NCBI GenBank assembly: GCA_963664635.1
Contig: OY761542.1
Location: 4,526,001-4,590,000 of the forward strand
From: VXNE01 sp963664635
GTDB lineage: Bacteria; Pseudomonadota; Gammaproteobacteria; Pseudomonadales; Azotimanducaceae
DNA: 64,000 bases
Reading direction: 5' to 3'
Position numbers and translations under genes: made by a program. This document shows, in pieces, positions 25,712 through 33,474 of the stretch. Under the pieces are notes generated by a model. The model was not told where the DNA came from. It ran no database searches and saw only the letters and a list, made by a program, of their open reading frames with translations. Each line of letters begins with the position of its first letter. The stretch's first letter is position 1.

Positions 25712-26149
25712 TTGAAACGACTGTACGCGCTGGCCGGCATCTTCGCCGCGATCTCGGCAGCGGCCGGAGCCTTCCCGGCGGGCACCGAGGACGAAATTCG
25801 CGCGCGGATCGCTCCCTTCGGTTCGTCGTGCATGCAAACCGACGAGGTTTGCGGCGACATCGCCCCGGCTCCCGCGGCCCCCTCCGGGCCGGCCGTGGCG
25901 GAGGCCACCGCGCCCCTGACCGGCCAGGAGGTCTACGACCGCTTCTGCTTCGCCTGCCACGCGACCGGCGTCGGCGAGGCGCCGCTGCTGCAGAACGCCG
26001 ACCAGTGGGCGCCCCGGCTCGCCAAGGGCCTGGAGGCGTTGGTGGAGACCAGCATGGCCGGCATGGGCGCCATGCCTCCGAAGGGTTCCTGCATGGCGTG
26101 CTCCGAGGAAGAGATGGCGGCGGCCATCGAGTACCTCACGGGTACCTGA
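25712..26149 (+). CDS. Cytochrome c5-like monohaem protein
   Basis: A 145-residue periplasmic c-type cytochrome. A signal peptide (KRLYALAGIFAAISAAAGAF) precedes a linker and a haem domain with GQEVYDRFCFACHATG (CxxCH) and the axial-ligand region SMAGMGAMPPKGSCMACSEEEM, the pattern of cytochrome c5 including its extra Cys pair. These proteins shuttle electrons in the periplasm. The best start is TTG 25712, preceded by GGAGAG at the right distance and placing the signal peptide correctly; an in-frame ATG at 25670 would add a non-signal-like extension. A TAGAAT box lies at 25607-25612. Confidence 0.85.
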   Translation: MKRLYALAGIFAAISAAAGAFPAGTEDEIRARIAPFGSSCMQTDEVCGDIAPAPAAPSGPAVAEATAPLTGQEVYDRFCFACHATGVGEAPLLQNADQWAPRLAKGLEALVETSMAGMGAMPPKGSCMACSEEEMAAAIEYLTGT

Positions 26150-26155
26150 CCCCCG

Positions 26156-26178
26156 GCCGGATCCCCGTGGGATCCGGC
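26156..26178. terminator. Bidirectional hairpin between convergent cytochrome and comM genes
   Basis: GCCGGATCC (26156-26164) and GGATCCGGC (26170-26178) form a perfect 9-bp stem with a 5-base loop, centred in the 34-base gap between the two converging stops. No T-run follows on either side, so Rho-dependent or simply RNA-protective function is possible. Confidence 0.45.
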
Positions 26179-26183
26179 AGCCC

Positions 26184-27743
26184 TCAACCGACGCGGTAGG
26201 CCAGGGCCTCGGCAACGTGAGAGGCCTCGATCGACTCGGCGCCGGCGAGGTCGGCCACCGTTCGTGCGACCTTCTGCACGCGATGGATGGCGCGCGCCGA
26301 CAGCGCGTAGCGTTGCACCGCGAGTTTCAGGAGCCTGCGTCCCCCGGCATCCAGGGCGCAGAAACGCTCCACCTCGCGCGGCTCCAGGTCCCGGTTGTAC
26401 TTGCCCCGGCGCTCCAGTTGCGCCGCACGCGTCATCTCCACCCGGCGCTTCAGGTCCTCCTCGTCGAACGGCGGCGGCGCGCGTTCCCACAGCTCGTCCT
26501 CACCGACCGGCCCCACTTCGACATTGAGGTCGATGCGGTCCAGCAGCGGACCCGAGAGCCGGCCGCGGTAGCGCTGCACCTGCTGCGGACTGCACCGGCA
26601 GCGGGCCTCGTCGCAGACGAGCCCCGCCGGACAGGGGTTCATCGCCGCCACGAGCTGGAAGCCGGCGGGGAAGCGGCAGCGCTCGCGTACTCTGGAAACC
26701 ACCACCTCCGACGACTCCAGCGGCTCCCGCAGCGCCTCCAGCGCGTCCCGCCGGAACTCGGGCAACTCGTCGAGGAACAGCACGCCGCCGTGGGCAAGCG
26801 ACACTTCCCCCGGCAGGACGGGCGCACCGCCGCCGATCAGGGCGGCGGCGGATGCACTGTGGTGTGGGTTGCGAAACGGGCGCAGCTCCGGGTCCGCGCG
26901 CTCCCGCCCCGCCGCGGAGTACACGTTCGCCACCTCCACGGCCTCGCCGCGGCTGAGCGGGGGCAACAAACCCGTCAGGCGCCGCGCGAGCATCGTCTTG
27001 CCCGTTCCCGGGGGTCCCCGCATCAACAGGTGGTGTCCCCCCGCCGCGGCCACGGTCAGTGCGCGCTTGGCCGCCAACTGGCCTTTCACGTCGCTCAGCG
27101 AGGGGCCGCCGGACGGCTGCCGCGGCCGGACCGCCGCAACGGCGCGCGGCACCGGTTCCCGCGCACGGACGAGGTGTACGGCCTCGGCCAGCGTACGCAC
27201 CGGAAAGAGCCGCAAGTCGGCAAGGGGGGCGAGTTCCGTGGCGTTGCGGGCCGGAAAGACCATGCCCCGTCCCGCTTCGTGCGCCGCCAGGGCCGCGCCG
27301 AAGCAACCGCGCACGGCGCGTACCTCTCCGTACAGGGAGAGCTCGCCGATGAACTCGAGATCCTCCAGGTGACGCGGGGGGATCTGCCGGGTGGCCGCGA
27401 GAATGCTCAACGCGATCGCCAGGTCGTACCGGCTACCGTGTTTCGCGAGATCCGCCGGCGCCAGGTTCACCACGAGCTGCCCGCTCGGAAACTCGAGCCG
27501 CATGGTCTTGATCGCGCTCTTCACCCGATCGCGCGCTTCCCGGACCGCCGTGTGCGCCATGCCCACCACGGAGAAACCCGAAGTGCCGCCCGGACGATGC
27601 GCCTCGACCGTGACCTGCGGCGCTTCGACGCCACTCTGCGCCCGGCTGTGGACGCGCAGGTAGGGTCGGGCGTCCTCGGCCGGGTGCTCGACCGCGTCGC
27701 CATCGACGACGACTTCCCGCGAAGCCGGGGTTTCGGTATCCAT
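26184..27743 (-). CDS. comM: YifB/ComM-family Mg-chelatase-like AAA+ ATPase
   Basis: A 519-residue protein. It has the N-terminal ComM domain (VHSRAQSGVEAPQVTVEAHRPGG, NLAPADLAKHGSRYDLAIA), a linker, then the Mg-chelatase AAA+ core with Walker A GPPGTGKTMLARRL and Walker B VLFLDELPEF, and a zinc-like Cys cluster (CPAGLVCDEARCRC). The C-terminal helical domain closes with ALAYR. ComM hexamers act as helicases that promote branch migration in natural transformation. The N-terminus is longer than usual by about 25 residues; the true start may be further in. Confidence 0.92.
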   Translation of the reverse strand: MDTETPASREVVVDGDAVEHPAEDARPYLRVHSRAQSGVEAPQVTVEAHRPGGTSGFSVVGMAHTAVREARDRVKSAIKTMRLEFPSGQLVVNLAPADLAKHGSRYDLAIALSILAATRQIPPRHLEDLEFIGELSLYGEVRAVRGCFGAALAAHEAGRGMVFPARNATELAPLADLRLFPVRTLAEAVHLVRAREPVPRAVAAVRPRQPSGGPSLSDVKGQLAAKRALTVAAAGGHHLLMRGPPGTGKTMLARRLTGLLPPLSRGEAVEVANVYSAAGRERADPELRPFRNPHHSASAAALIGGGAPVLPGEVSLAHGGVLFLDELPEFRRDALEALREPLESSEVVVSRVRERCRFPAGFQLVAAMNPCPAGLVCDEARCRCSPQQVQRYRGRLSGPLLDRIDLNVEVGPVGEDELWERAPPPFDEEDLKRRVEMTRAAQLERRGKYNRDLEPREVERFCALDAGGRRLLKLAVQRYALSARAIHRVQKVARTVADLAGAESIEASHVAEALAYRVG

Positions 27744-27913
27744 CCGCCGAGTCTAGAGGTGGCCGGTTCGTCCCCGCGATGGCAAACCTCTGCAAAACGT
27801 GTGCGCCAGGACCGCCGCCGGCGGCCCGCCCCGTCGGGCGAAGCCGTGACCGCCCGGCCGACGCCCGGGTCGAAACTGCTACGCTCCCCGCTGGTGCACG
27901 AGCGGGCCGAACC

Positions 27914-28678
27914 TTGCCGAGTTCCATAGGCGAACTGAACGAGCGTTCCCTCCATCGGGCCCTCAAGCGGCGTTATGCGGCCAGGGAGGGCAGTACCGAG
28001 GCGTCCGTCGACGGCTATGTCGCCGATGTGGTCCTCGGCGACCGCATCGTCGAGATCCAGACCGGTCCCTTCTCGCCCCTCCGGCGCAAGCTGCCCCGAC
28101 TGCTCGCCGAACACCCGGTGACCCTCGTGTATCCGATCGCCCGGGACCGCTTCATCGTGCGGCTGCGGCACGACCCGTCCGACGGCATGGACGCCGATGC
28201 GCCGCCGCCCCGGCGCAAGTCGCCCAAGCACGGCTCGCCGTTCGATGTCTTCAGCGTGCTCACGAGCTTCCCGACGCTGCTCGAACATCCGAACCTGACG
28301 CTGGACGTGGTCATGGTGATCGAGGAGGAGATCCGCGCGCCGTACCAGGGCAAGCGGCGCCGGCGGCGGGACTGGGTCAGCGTCGACCGCCGTCTCCTCG
28401 AGGTGGTCGAGACACACACCATCGAGAGCATGGGGGACCTCTTCGCCATGGTCGACCCGGGCCTGCCCGAGGCGTTCACGTCGCGGGACCTCTCCGAGAC
28501 GATGCGCTCGTCGCTTCGCGTCGGCCAACGGGCCGCCTTCTGCTTTCGCGAAGCGGGACAGAGCGAGATCTGCGGGAAGGACGGACGGTTCCTGCTTTAT
28601 CGCCGCGCAACGGACGCCCGTCCGCGCGAAGCCCACTCCCCGGTAGGAAATCCCGTCCAATTGGGTGACAATCCGTAG
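27914..28678 (+). CDS. Conserved protein of unknown function, nuclease-like N-terminal motif
   Basis: A 254-residue protein (from TTG 27914) that I recognise only as a widespread uncharacterised family beginning IGELNERSLHRALKRRYA. Its N-terminal part has VDGYVADVVLGDRIVEIQTG, an Asp followed by Glu-x-Gln on adjacent strands, with RRKL after it; this resembles a PD-(D/E)XK nuclease variant core. The middle reads HPVTLVYPIARDRFIVRL and the C-terminal half contains a helix-rich segment (RRDWVSVDRRLLEVVE). An in-frame ATG at 27779 exists, but the 45 added residues are low-complexity and precede the family start. It is divergent from comM. Confidence 0.6.
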   Translation: MPSSIGELNERSLHRALKRRYAAREGSTEASVDGYVADVVLGDRIVEIQTGPFSPLRRKLPRLLAEHPVTLVYPIARDRFIVRLRHDPSDGMDADAPPPRRKSPKHGSPFDVFSVLTSFPTLLEHPNLTLDVVMVIEEEIRAPYQGKRRRRRDWVSVDRRLLEVVETHTIESMGDLFAMVDPGLPEAFTSRDLSETMRSSLRVGQRAAFCFREAGQSEICGKDGRFLLYRRATDARPREAHSPVGNPVQLGDNP

Positions 28679-28714
28679 GCATGCTCAAGGCCCGGGGCTG
28701 AAGGAGACTCCACG

Positions 28715-29053
28715 GTGAAACTGATTACGGCGATCATCAAGCCATTCAAACTCGACGACGTCCGCGAGGCGCTCTCCGAAATCGGTGTGTCGGGAATGAC
28801 TGTCACCGAAGTCAAGGGATTCGGCCGCCAGAAGGGGCACACCGAACTCTACCGCGGCGCCGAATACGCCGTCGACTTCCTCCCCAAGGTCAAGGTCGAG
28901 GTGGCCATCGACGACGGCATGCTCGACCAGTGCATCGAGGCGATCGGCAAGTCCGCGAACACCGGCAAGGTCGGCGACGGCAAAGTGTTCGTCACCGGTC
29001 TCGAGGAACTGGTGCGCATCCGCACCGGCGAAACCGGAGCCGACGCACTGTAG
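28715..29053 (+). CDS. glnB: P-II nitrogen regulatory protein, copy 1
   Basis: A 112-residue P-II signal protein, full family length. It has the ferredoxin-like core, the T-loop GRQKGHTELYRGAEYAVDFLPK with the uridylylation site Tyr51, and the B-loop TGKVGDGKVF that binds ATP/ADP. P-II trimers sense 2-oxoglutarate, adenylate charge and uridylylation, and control GlnE, NtrB and AmtB. It begins with GTG after AAGGAG. It differs from copy 2 (30157) at 13 of 112 residues and is not directly next to amtB, so glnB-like versus glnK-like is a guess. Confidence 0.93.
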   Translation: MKLITAIIKPFKLDDVREALSEIGVSGMTVTEVKGFGRQKGHTELYRGAEYAVDFLPKVKVEVAIDDGMLDQCIEAIGKSANTGKVGDGKVFVTGLEELVRIRTGETGADAL

Positions 29054-29124
29054 GGGCCGCCCTCGCGGCGGCCCGCTCCGAATTCATGCACGGGCTCGGC
29101 GCCGCCCTCGCGTGCGCCATTACG

Positions 29125-29160
29125 CACCAAATTAGGGCATTCCAAGCCCTAATTTCGGGC
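29125..29160. promoter_or_regulatory. Palindrome and possible NtrC-type enhancer upstream of sigma-54 promoter
   Basis: AAATTAGGGC (29129-29138) and GCCCTAATTT (29146-29155) form a perfect A+T-rich dyad about 100 bases upstream of the sigma-54 site, the usual enhancer distance. The overlapping GCACCAAATTAGGGC (29125-29139) matches the left half of an NtrC site exactly and the right half poorly. It could also be the terminator-like end of the first P-II gene, but no T-run follows. Confidence 0.4.
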
Positions 29161-29247
29161 ACGTAGTTCGCGCGTCCGGCCGCGCCACACCCCGCCACCC
29201 CTCCCCCCACCGTAGCCGCGCCGCCAGAGCCCCGCCTCCGCGCCGGC

Positions 29248-29263
29248 TGGCACGCTATATGCA
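29248..29263 (+). promoter_or_regulatory. Sigma-54 (RpoN) promoter for torF-glnK-amtB
   Basis: TGGCACG-CTAT-ATGCA matches the sigma-54 consensus TGGCACG-n4-TTGCW at every fixed position except one (A for T). The invariant GG and GC are spaced correctly. Expected transcript start is near 29274, giving a leader of about 110 bases before torF. Confidence 0.65.
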
Positions 29264-29385
29264 GCATGGAATGCGCTTGGGAGACCGGCGCAACTTCACC
29301 GCGGACGCATGCGACTCCGGCGAGGCCTTGCCCGCATCGAACTCGAGCAGTCCATTTCAACGGGATAGAGAGGCTGAGGACGCAA

Positions 29386-30060
29386 ATGCGCAAAACACTA
29401 CTGGCCCTGATTTCGGGTTGCCTGGCTCTCGGCGCCACCGCCGCCGAGATTTCGGGCAACGTAACGATCGCCACCGACTACTCGTTCCGCGGCTGGTCGC
29501 AGACGACCCGCGACCCGGCGATTCAGGGCGGCTTCGACGTCGCCGCGGAATCCGGGTTCTATGTCGGCACGTGGATGTCCAACGTCAACTTCGGCGACGA
29601 CACGAGCACGGAACTCGACCTCTACGTCGGCTATGGCGGCGAGTTCGGCGACAGCGGCGTCTCCTACGACGTGAGCTACATCCGCTTCGAGTACATCAGC
29701 GAGGGGGACGCGCTCGACTACAACGAGGTCGCCGCTTCCATCGGCGTCGACGCGTTCACCTTCGGGATCAACTATTCCGAGGCGTATCTCGGCGACGGCG
29801 GACCGACCTTCTACTATCCGTACGCCGGCTATAGCTGGGCGGTGACCGAGAACGCCGCGCTCGACTTCCACGTGGGCTTCAACAACGCCGACGAGATCGC
29901 CGGCGACGACGACATGTACATCGACTACGGGGTGACGCTCACGTTCCCGGTAGCCGGTGCGGACATCGGCGTCGGCATCATCGGCACCGACCTCGACGAG
30001 GACGTGTGCGGCGCCGACTGCGAAGCCCGCGTCATCCTCTCCATCTCGAAGAGCCTGTAG
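29386..30060 (+). CDS. TorF-family putative outer-membrane porin
   Basis: A 224-residue protein with a signal peptide (MRKTLLALISGCLALGATAAE) and alternating aromatic/hydrophilic strands characteristic of a small beta-barrel. The first strands, SGNVTIATDYSFRGWSQTTRDPAIQGGFDV, match the Gcw_chp/TorF family; the protein ends in hydrophobic strand ILSISKSL. Members are often encoded next to glnK-amtB in proteobacteria, pointing to passage of a nitrogen compound across the outer membrane, though transport has rarely been tested. It is first in the operon driven by the sigma-54 promoter. The ATG follows the GAGGCTGAGGA site. Confidence 0.85.
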   Translation: MRKTLLALISGCLALGATAAEISGNVTIATDYSFRGWSQTTRDPAIQGGFDVAAESGFYVGTWMSNVNFGDDTSTELDLYVGYGGEFGDSGVSYDVSYIRFEYISEGDALDYNEVAASIGVDAFTFGINYSEAYLGDGGPTFYYPYAGYSWAVTENAALDFHVGFNNADEIAGDDDMYIDYGVTLTFPVAGADIGVGIIGTDLDEDVCGADCEARVILSISKSL

Positions 30061-30087
30061 CAACGCAACGCACACGATGCGCCGCCG

Positions 30088-30112
30088 GCGGGCGCGCGCC
30101 ATGCGCGCCCGC
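30088..30112 (+). terminator. Intra-operon hairpin between torF and second P-II gene
   Basis: GCGGGCGCG / CGCGCCCGC forms a 9-bp G+C stem with a 7-base loop in the 96-base gap. No T-run follows. Such a hairpin could stabilise the 3' end of torF mRNA or attenuate read-through into glnK-amtB. Confidence 0.4.
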
Positions 30113-30156
30113 AACCGGTCGTCGGCGCGCATCCCGACCAGAGGAGTAGCAAGACC

Positions 30157-30495
30157 ATGAAACTCATCACGGCAATCATCAAGCCGTTCAAGCTCGACGA
30201 CGTCCGCGAAGCGCTCTCGGAGGTCGGGGTCGCCGGAATGACGGTGACCGAAGTCAAGGGCTTCGGACGCCAGAAGGGCCACACGGAACTGTATCGCGGG
30301 GCGGAGTACGTCGTGGACTTCCTCCCCAAGGTGAAGATCGAGGTGGCCGTCGGCGACGACATGCTCGATCAGTGCCTCGAGGCCATCGGCAAGTCCGCCA
30401 ACACGGGGAAGGTGGGCGACGGCAAGGTCTTCGTCACGCCGCTCGGGGAAGTCGTTCGCATCAGAACCGGTGAAACCGGGCCGGACGCCATCTAG
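30157..30495 (+). CDS. glnK: P-II nitrogen regulatory protein, copy 2 (amtB-linked)
   Basis: A 112-residue P-II protein, 99 of 112 residues identical to the copy at 28715. Tyr51 and the nucleotide-binding loops are intact. Changes cluster in residues 61-74 and at the C-terminus (95-112), away from the T-loop tip. Because it lies 26 bases upstream of amtB it is the likely GlnK, which docks on AmtB to block ammonium entry under nitrogen sufficiency. It begins with ATG; the leader has a GAGGAGTAGCAAG site. Confidence 0.94.
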   Translation: MKLITAIIKPFKLDDVREALSEVGVAGMTVTEVKGFGRQKGHTELYRGAEYVVDFLPKVKIEVAVGDDMLDQCLEAIGKSANTGKVGDGKVFVTPLGEVVRIRTGETGPDAI

Positions 30496-30521
30496 GCGGC
30501 AGGCACTCAAGGAGACTCACA

Positions 30522-31769
30522 GTGGAAGACCTGATCCAAACCAACTACGCCATCGACACCTTCTACTTCCTGGTGATGGGCGTCCTGGTCATGTTCATGG
30601 CCTGCGGCTTTTCCATGCTCGAGGCGGGCATGGTCCGCGCCAAGAACACGGCGGAAATCCTCACCAAGAACGTCGCGCTCTACTCGATCGCCTGCATCAT
30701 GTACCTGCTCGTCGGGTATCACATCATGTACGTCGGCGGTACCGAAGCGGGTGGGATCTTCCCGAGCTTCGGCATGCTGCTGCAGCCCGAGAACACCGCG
30801 GAAGCGGTCGTCGCGAGCGACGGCGAGACCTACTACTCAGCCCGCTCCGACTACTTCTTCCAGGTCGTCTTCGTGGCCACCGCGATGTCCATCGTCTCCG
30901 GCGCCGTCGCGGAGCGCATGAAGCTATGGGCGTTCCTCGGCTTCGCCGTGGTCATGACCGCGATCATCTATCCCGTGCAGGGCATGTGGACGTGGGGCGG
31001 CGGCTGGCTCTCCGAGGCCGGCTACTCGGACTTCGCGGGTTCCGGCATCGTGCACATGAGCGGCGCGGCCGCCGCCCTCGCCGGCGTGCTCCTGCTCGGC
31101 CCGCGGGCCGGCAAGTACGGCTCCGGCGGACGCGTCAACGCCATCCCGGGCTGCAACATGCCCCTCGCCACCCTCGGCATGTTCGTGCTGTGGTTCGGCT
31201 GGTTCGGCTTCAACGGCGGCTCCGAACTCAAGCTCTCTAACGTCGACGAAGCGAACGCCGTGGCGCAGGTGTTCGTCAACACCAACATCGCCGCCTGCGG
31301 CGGCCTGGTGGCGGCCCTCGTGCTGGCGCGGCTCTGGTTCGGCAAGGCCGACCTCACCATGGCCCTGAACGGTGCCCTGGCGGGACTCGTGGCCATCACG
31401 GCGGATCCCCTGTCCGGATCGGCCTTCTGGTCGATGATCGTCGGCGCGATCGGCGGGCTCATCGTGGTCGCCTCGATCGTGGGCCTCGACAAGCTGAAGA
31501 TCGACGACCCGGTCGGCGCCATCAGCGTGCACGGCACGTGCGGCATCTGGGGCATCATCGCGGTGGTCTTCAGCAACGACGGCGCCACCATCGGCGGCCA
31601 GCTGATCGGCATCGTCGGCATTTTCGGCTGGGTGTTCATCGCGAGCCTGATCGTGTGGGCCATCCTGAAGTACGCGATGGGAATCCGCATCTCCGAAGAG
31701 GACGAGGCACTCGGCGCCGACGTTTCCGAGACGGGCATCGAGGCGTATCCGGAGTTCTCGCAAGGATAA
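30522..31769 (+). CDS. amtB: Ammonium transporter
   Basis: A 415-residue Amt/Mep/Rh channel protein with about eleven membrane helices. The signature sequences are present: GWFGFNGGSELKLSN, the pore His pair in IVHMSGAAAALAG and SVHGTCGIWGII, and the start FYFLVMGVLVMFMACGFSMLEAGMVRAKN. It imports ammonium across the inner membrane and is gated by GlnK, encoded just upstream. No cleavable signal peptide is evident at the N-terminus, unlike E. coli AmtB. The gene ends the operon with a strong terminator 23 bases after the stop. Confidence 0.95.
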   Translation: MEDLIQTNYAIDTFYFLVMGVLVMFMACGFSMLEAGMVRAKNTAEILTKNVALYSIACIMYLLVGYHIMYVGGTEAGGIFPSFGMLLQPENTAEAVVASDGETYYSARSDYFFQVVFVATAMSIVSGAVAERMKLWAFLGFAVVMTAIIYPVQGMWTWGGGWLSEAGYSDFAGSGIVHMSGAAAALAGVLLLGPRAGKYGSGGRVNAIPGCNMPLATLGMFVLWFGWFGFNGGSELKLSNVDEANAVAQVFVNTNIAACGGLVAALVLARLWFGKADLTMALNGALAGLVAITADPLSGSAFWSMIVGAIGGLIVVASIVGLDKLKIDDPVGAISVHGTCGIWGIIAVVFSNDGATIGGQLIGIVGIFGWVFIASLIVWAILKYAMGIRISEEDEALGADVSETGIEAYPEFSQG

Positions 31770-31791
31770 GAAAACGGAACATCCTCCCCAT

Positions 31792-31819
31792 GGGGCGCTT
31801 CGGCGCCCCTCTTTTTTTC
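31792..31819 (+). terminator. Rho-independent terminator of torF-glnK-amtB
   Basis: GGGGCGC-TTCG-GCGCCCC (31792-31809) has the extra-stable TTCG tetraloop and is followed by TCTTTTTTTC. It is the best canonical terminator in the window. Confidence 0.93.
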
Positions 31820-31871
31820 GGGCCTCGCCGATGCCGCCACCCCCGCCCCGACGGTCCCGTAGAATGCGCCC

Positions 31872-33470
31872 ATGAACGCCCATGCGCAGACCGGGGACCT
31901 CGACCGGCTCCGGTTCGACAACCGGTTCGCGGCGGAACTCCCGGCCGACCCGGAACCGGACAACTATCGCCGCCAGGTGTCCGGAGCCTGCTATTCGCGC
32001 GTACGGCCCGTGGCCGCGGCGGCCCCCCGCCTGGTCGCCTGGTCGCCCGAGGCGGCCGCCGTGCTCGACCTCCCGGCCGAACCACCGGACGCGACCCGGT
32101 ACGCCGAGGTCTTTGCCGGTAACCGGGCGCTCGATGGCATGGACCCGATCGCCACCTGCTACGGCGGTCACCAGTTCGGGAACTGGGCGGGCCAGCTCGG
32201 AGACGGACGCGCCATCAATCTCGGCGAGGCCGTCAACGGCCGCGGCGAGCGCTGGACGCTGCAGCTCAAGGGCGCCGGCCCGACGCCCTACTCCCGGACA
32301 GCGGACGGCCTGGCGGTACTACGGTCGTCCCTGCGCGAGTTCCTGTGCAGCGAGGCGATGTTCCACCTCGGGGTCCCGACGACGCGGGCGCTGTCCCTGG
32401 CGCTCACCGGAGAAGAGGTCGTTCGCGACATCCTCTACGACGGCCACCCGGCCCCCGAGCCCGGCGCCGTCGTTTGCCGCGTGGCGCCGTCGTTCACCCG
32501 TTTCGGCCACTTCGAGATCCTCGCCGCCCGGCGGGATACCGAGCTGCTGCGCCGGCTGCTCGACTTCACCATCGCCACGGACTTTCCGGAACTCGACGGC
32601 ATCGCCGAACCCCGAGAACGGTACGTGCGCTGGTTCGCCGAGGTCTGTGCCCGCACGGTGACGATGGTCGTGCACTGGATGCGCGTCGGCTTCGTGCATG
32701 GCGTGATGAACACGGACAACATGAGCGTGCTCGGCCTCACCATCGACTACGGCCCGTACGGCTGGTTGGAGGGCTACGACCCCGACTGGACCCCCAACAC
32801 CACGGACGCGGCCACGAAGCGCTACCGGTACGGGCAGCAGCCCGCCGTCGCGCAGTGGAACCTGCTGCAACTCGCGAACGCCATCCTGCCGGCCGTCGGG
32901 ACCGCCGAGCCCCTCGAAGCGGTGCTCACGGACTTCGCGCGAGAGTACGCCGAGCAATCGGAGGCGATGACCGCTCGGAAGCTGGGCCTCGCGCGCTGCG
33001 AGCGCGACCGGGACGAGGCGCTGTTCGGCGAACTCTTCGCGATCCTGGCGGCCGCTGAAACCGACATGACCCTGTTCTTCCGCGACCTGGCGCGCGTCGA
33101 TCTCGACGACATCGCCATCGAACCCCTGCTCGACGCCTGGTACGACCCGGACGCCCTCACCCCGGCGCTCCGCGAACGCTGCAGGGCGTGGCTCGAGCGC
33201 TACGCCGCCCGCGTACGGCAGGACGGTACGCCGGACGCGGTTCGGGTCGGCCGCATGAACGCGGTCAACCCGCGCTTCGTGCCGCGCAACTACCTCGCGC
33301 AACAGGCCATCGACCAGGCGGAAGCGGGCGACTATGCAATGCTCCACGAGCTCCTCGACGTGCTGCGCCGGCCGTACGACGAGCAACCCGGCCGGGAGGC
33401 GTTCGCGGCCAGGCGACCGGAGTGGGCGCGGCACCGTGCCGGTTGCTCCATGCTCTCCTGCAGTTCCTGA
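31872..33470 (+). CDS. selO: SelO/YdiU protein adenylyltransferase (AMPylator)
   Basis: A 532-residue pseudokinase-fold enzyme that transfers AMP to Ser, Thr or Tyr of target proteins. The core shows YGGHQFGNWAGQLGDGRAINLGE, LQLKGAGPTPYSRTADG with the key Lys, SEAMFHLGVPTTRALSL, and the active-site run HGVMNTDNMSVLGLTIDYGPYG containing the catalytic Asn/Asp pair. The C-terminus ends GCSMLSCSS: the position that is selenocysteine in eukaryotes is Cys here, as in other bacteria. The start is ATG 31872; a TAGAAT box lies just 8 bases upstream, so a very short leader is possible. Confidence 0.94.
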   Translation: MNAHAQTGDLDRLRFDNRFAAELPADPEPDNYRRQVSGACYSRVRPVAAAAPRLVAWSPEAAAVLDLPAEPPDATRYAEVFAGNRALDGMDPIATCYGGHQFGNWAGQLGDGRAINLGEAVNGRGERWTLQLKGAGPTPYSRTADGLAVLRSSLREFLCSEAMFHLGVPTTRALSLALTGEEVVRDILYDGHPAPEPGAVVCRVAPSFTRFGHFEILAARRDTELLRRLLDFTIATDFPELDGIAEPRERYVRWFAEVCARTVTMVVHWMRVGFVHGVMNTDNMSVLGLTIDYGPYGWLEGYDPDWTPNTTDAATKRYRYGQQPAVAQWNLLQLANAILPAVGTAEPLEAVLTDFAREYAEQSEAMTARKLGLARCERDRDEALFGELFAILAAAETDMTLFFRDLARVDLDDIAIEPLLDAWYDPDALTPALRERCRAWLERYAARVRQDGTPDAVRVGRMNAVNPRFVPRNYLAQQAIDQAEAGDYAMLHELLDVLRRPYDEQPGREAFAARRPEWARHRAGCSMLSCSS

Positions 33471-33474
33471 GTCC

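Larger units (their letters stand above)
29054..29385. other. 332-base regulatory region before torF/glnK/amtB
   Basis: No gene can be supported here. The region holds a 10-bp perfect palindrome with 7-base loop (29129-29155) and a near-consensus sigma-54 promoter (29248-29263), both listed separately. The arrangement fits an enhancer-dependent nitrogen-regulated promoter. Confidence 0.6.

Noticed and set aside
27779..27913. ATG at 27779 as start of the unknown gene near comM
   Set aside because: The added 45 residues are Arg/Ala/Pro-rich without family similarity, and the stretch looks like a promoter region; TTG 27914 matches the family start.
31872..33470. Selenocysteine in SelO
   Set aside because: The C-terminus ends in an ordinary Cys-Ser-Ser before the normal stop; there is no in-frame UGA with a following SECIS-like loop.
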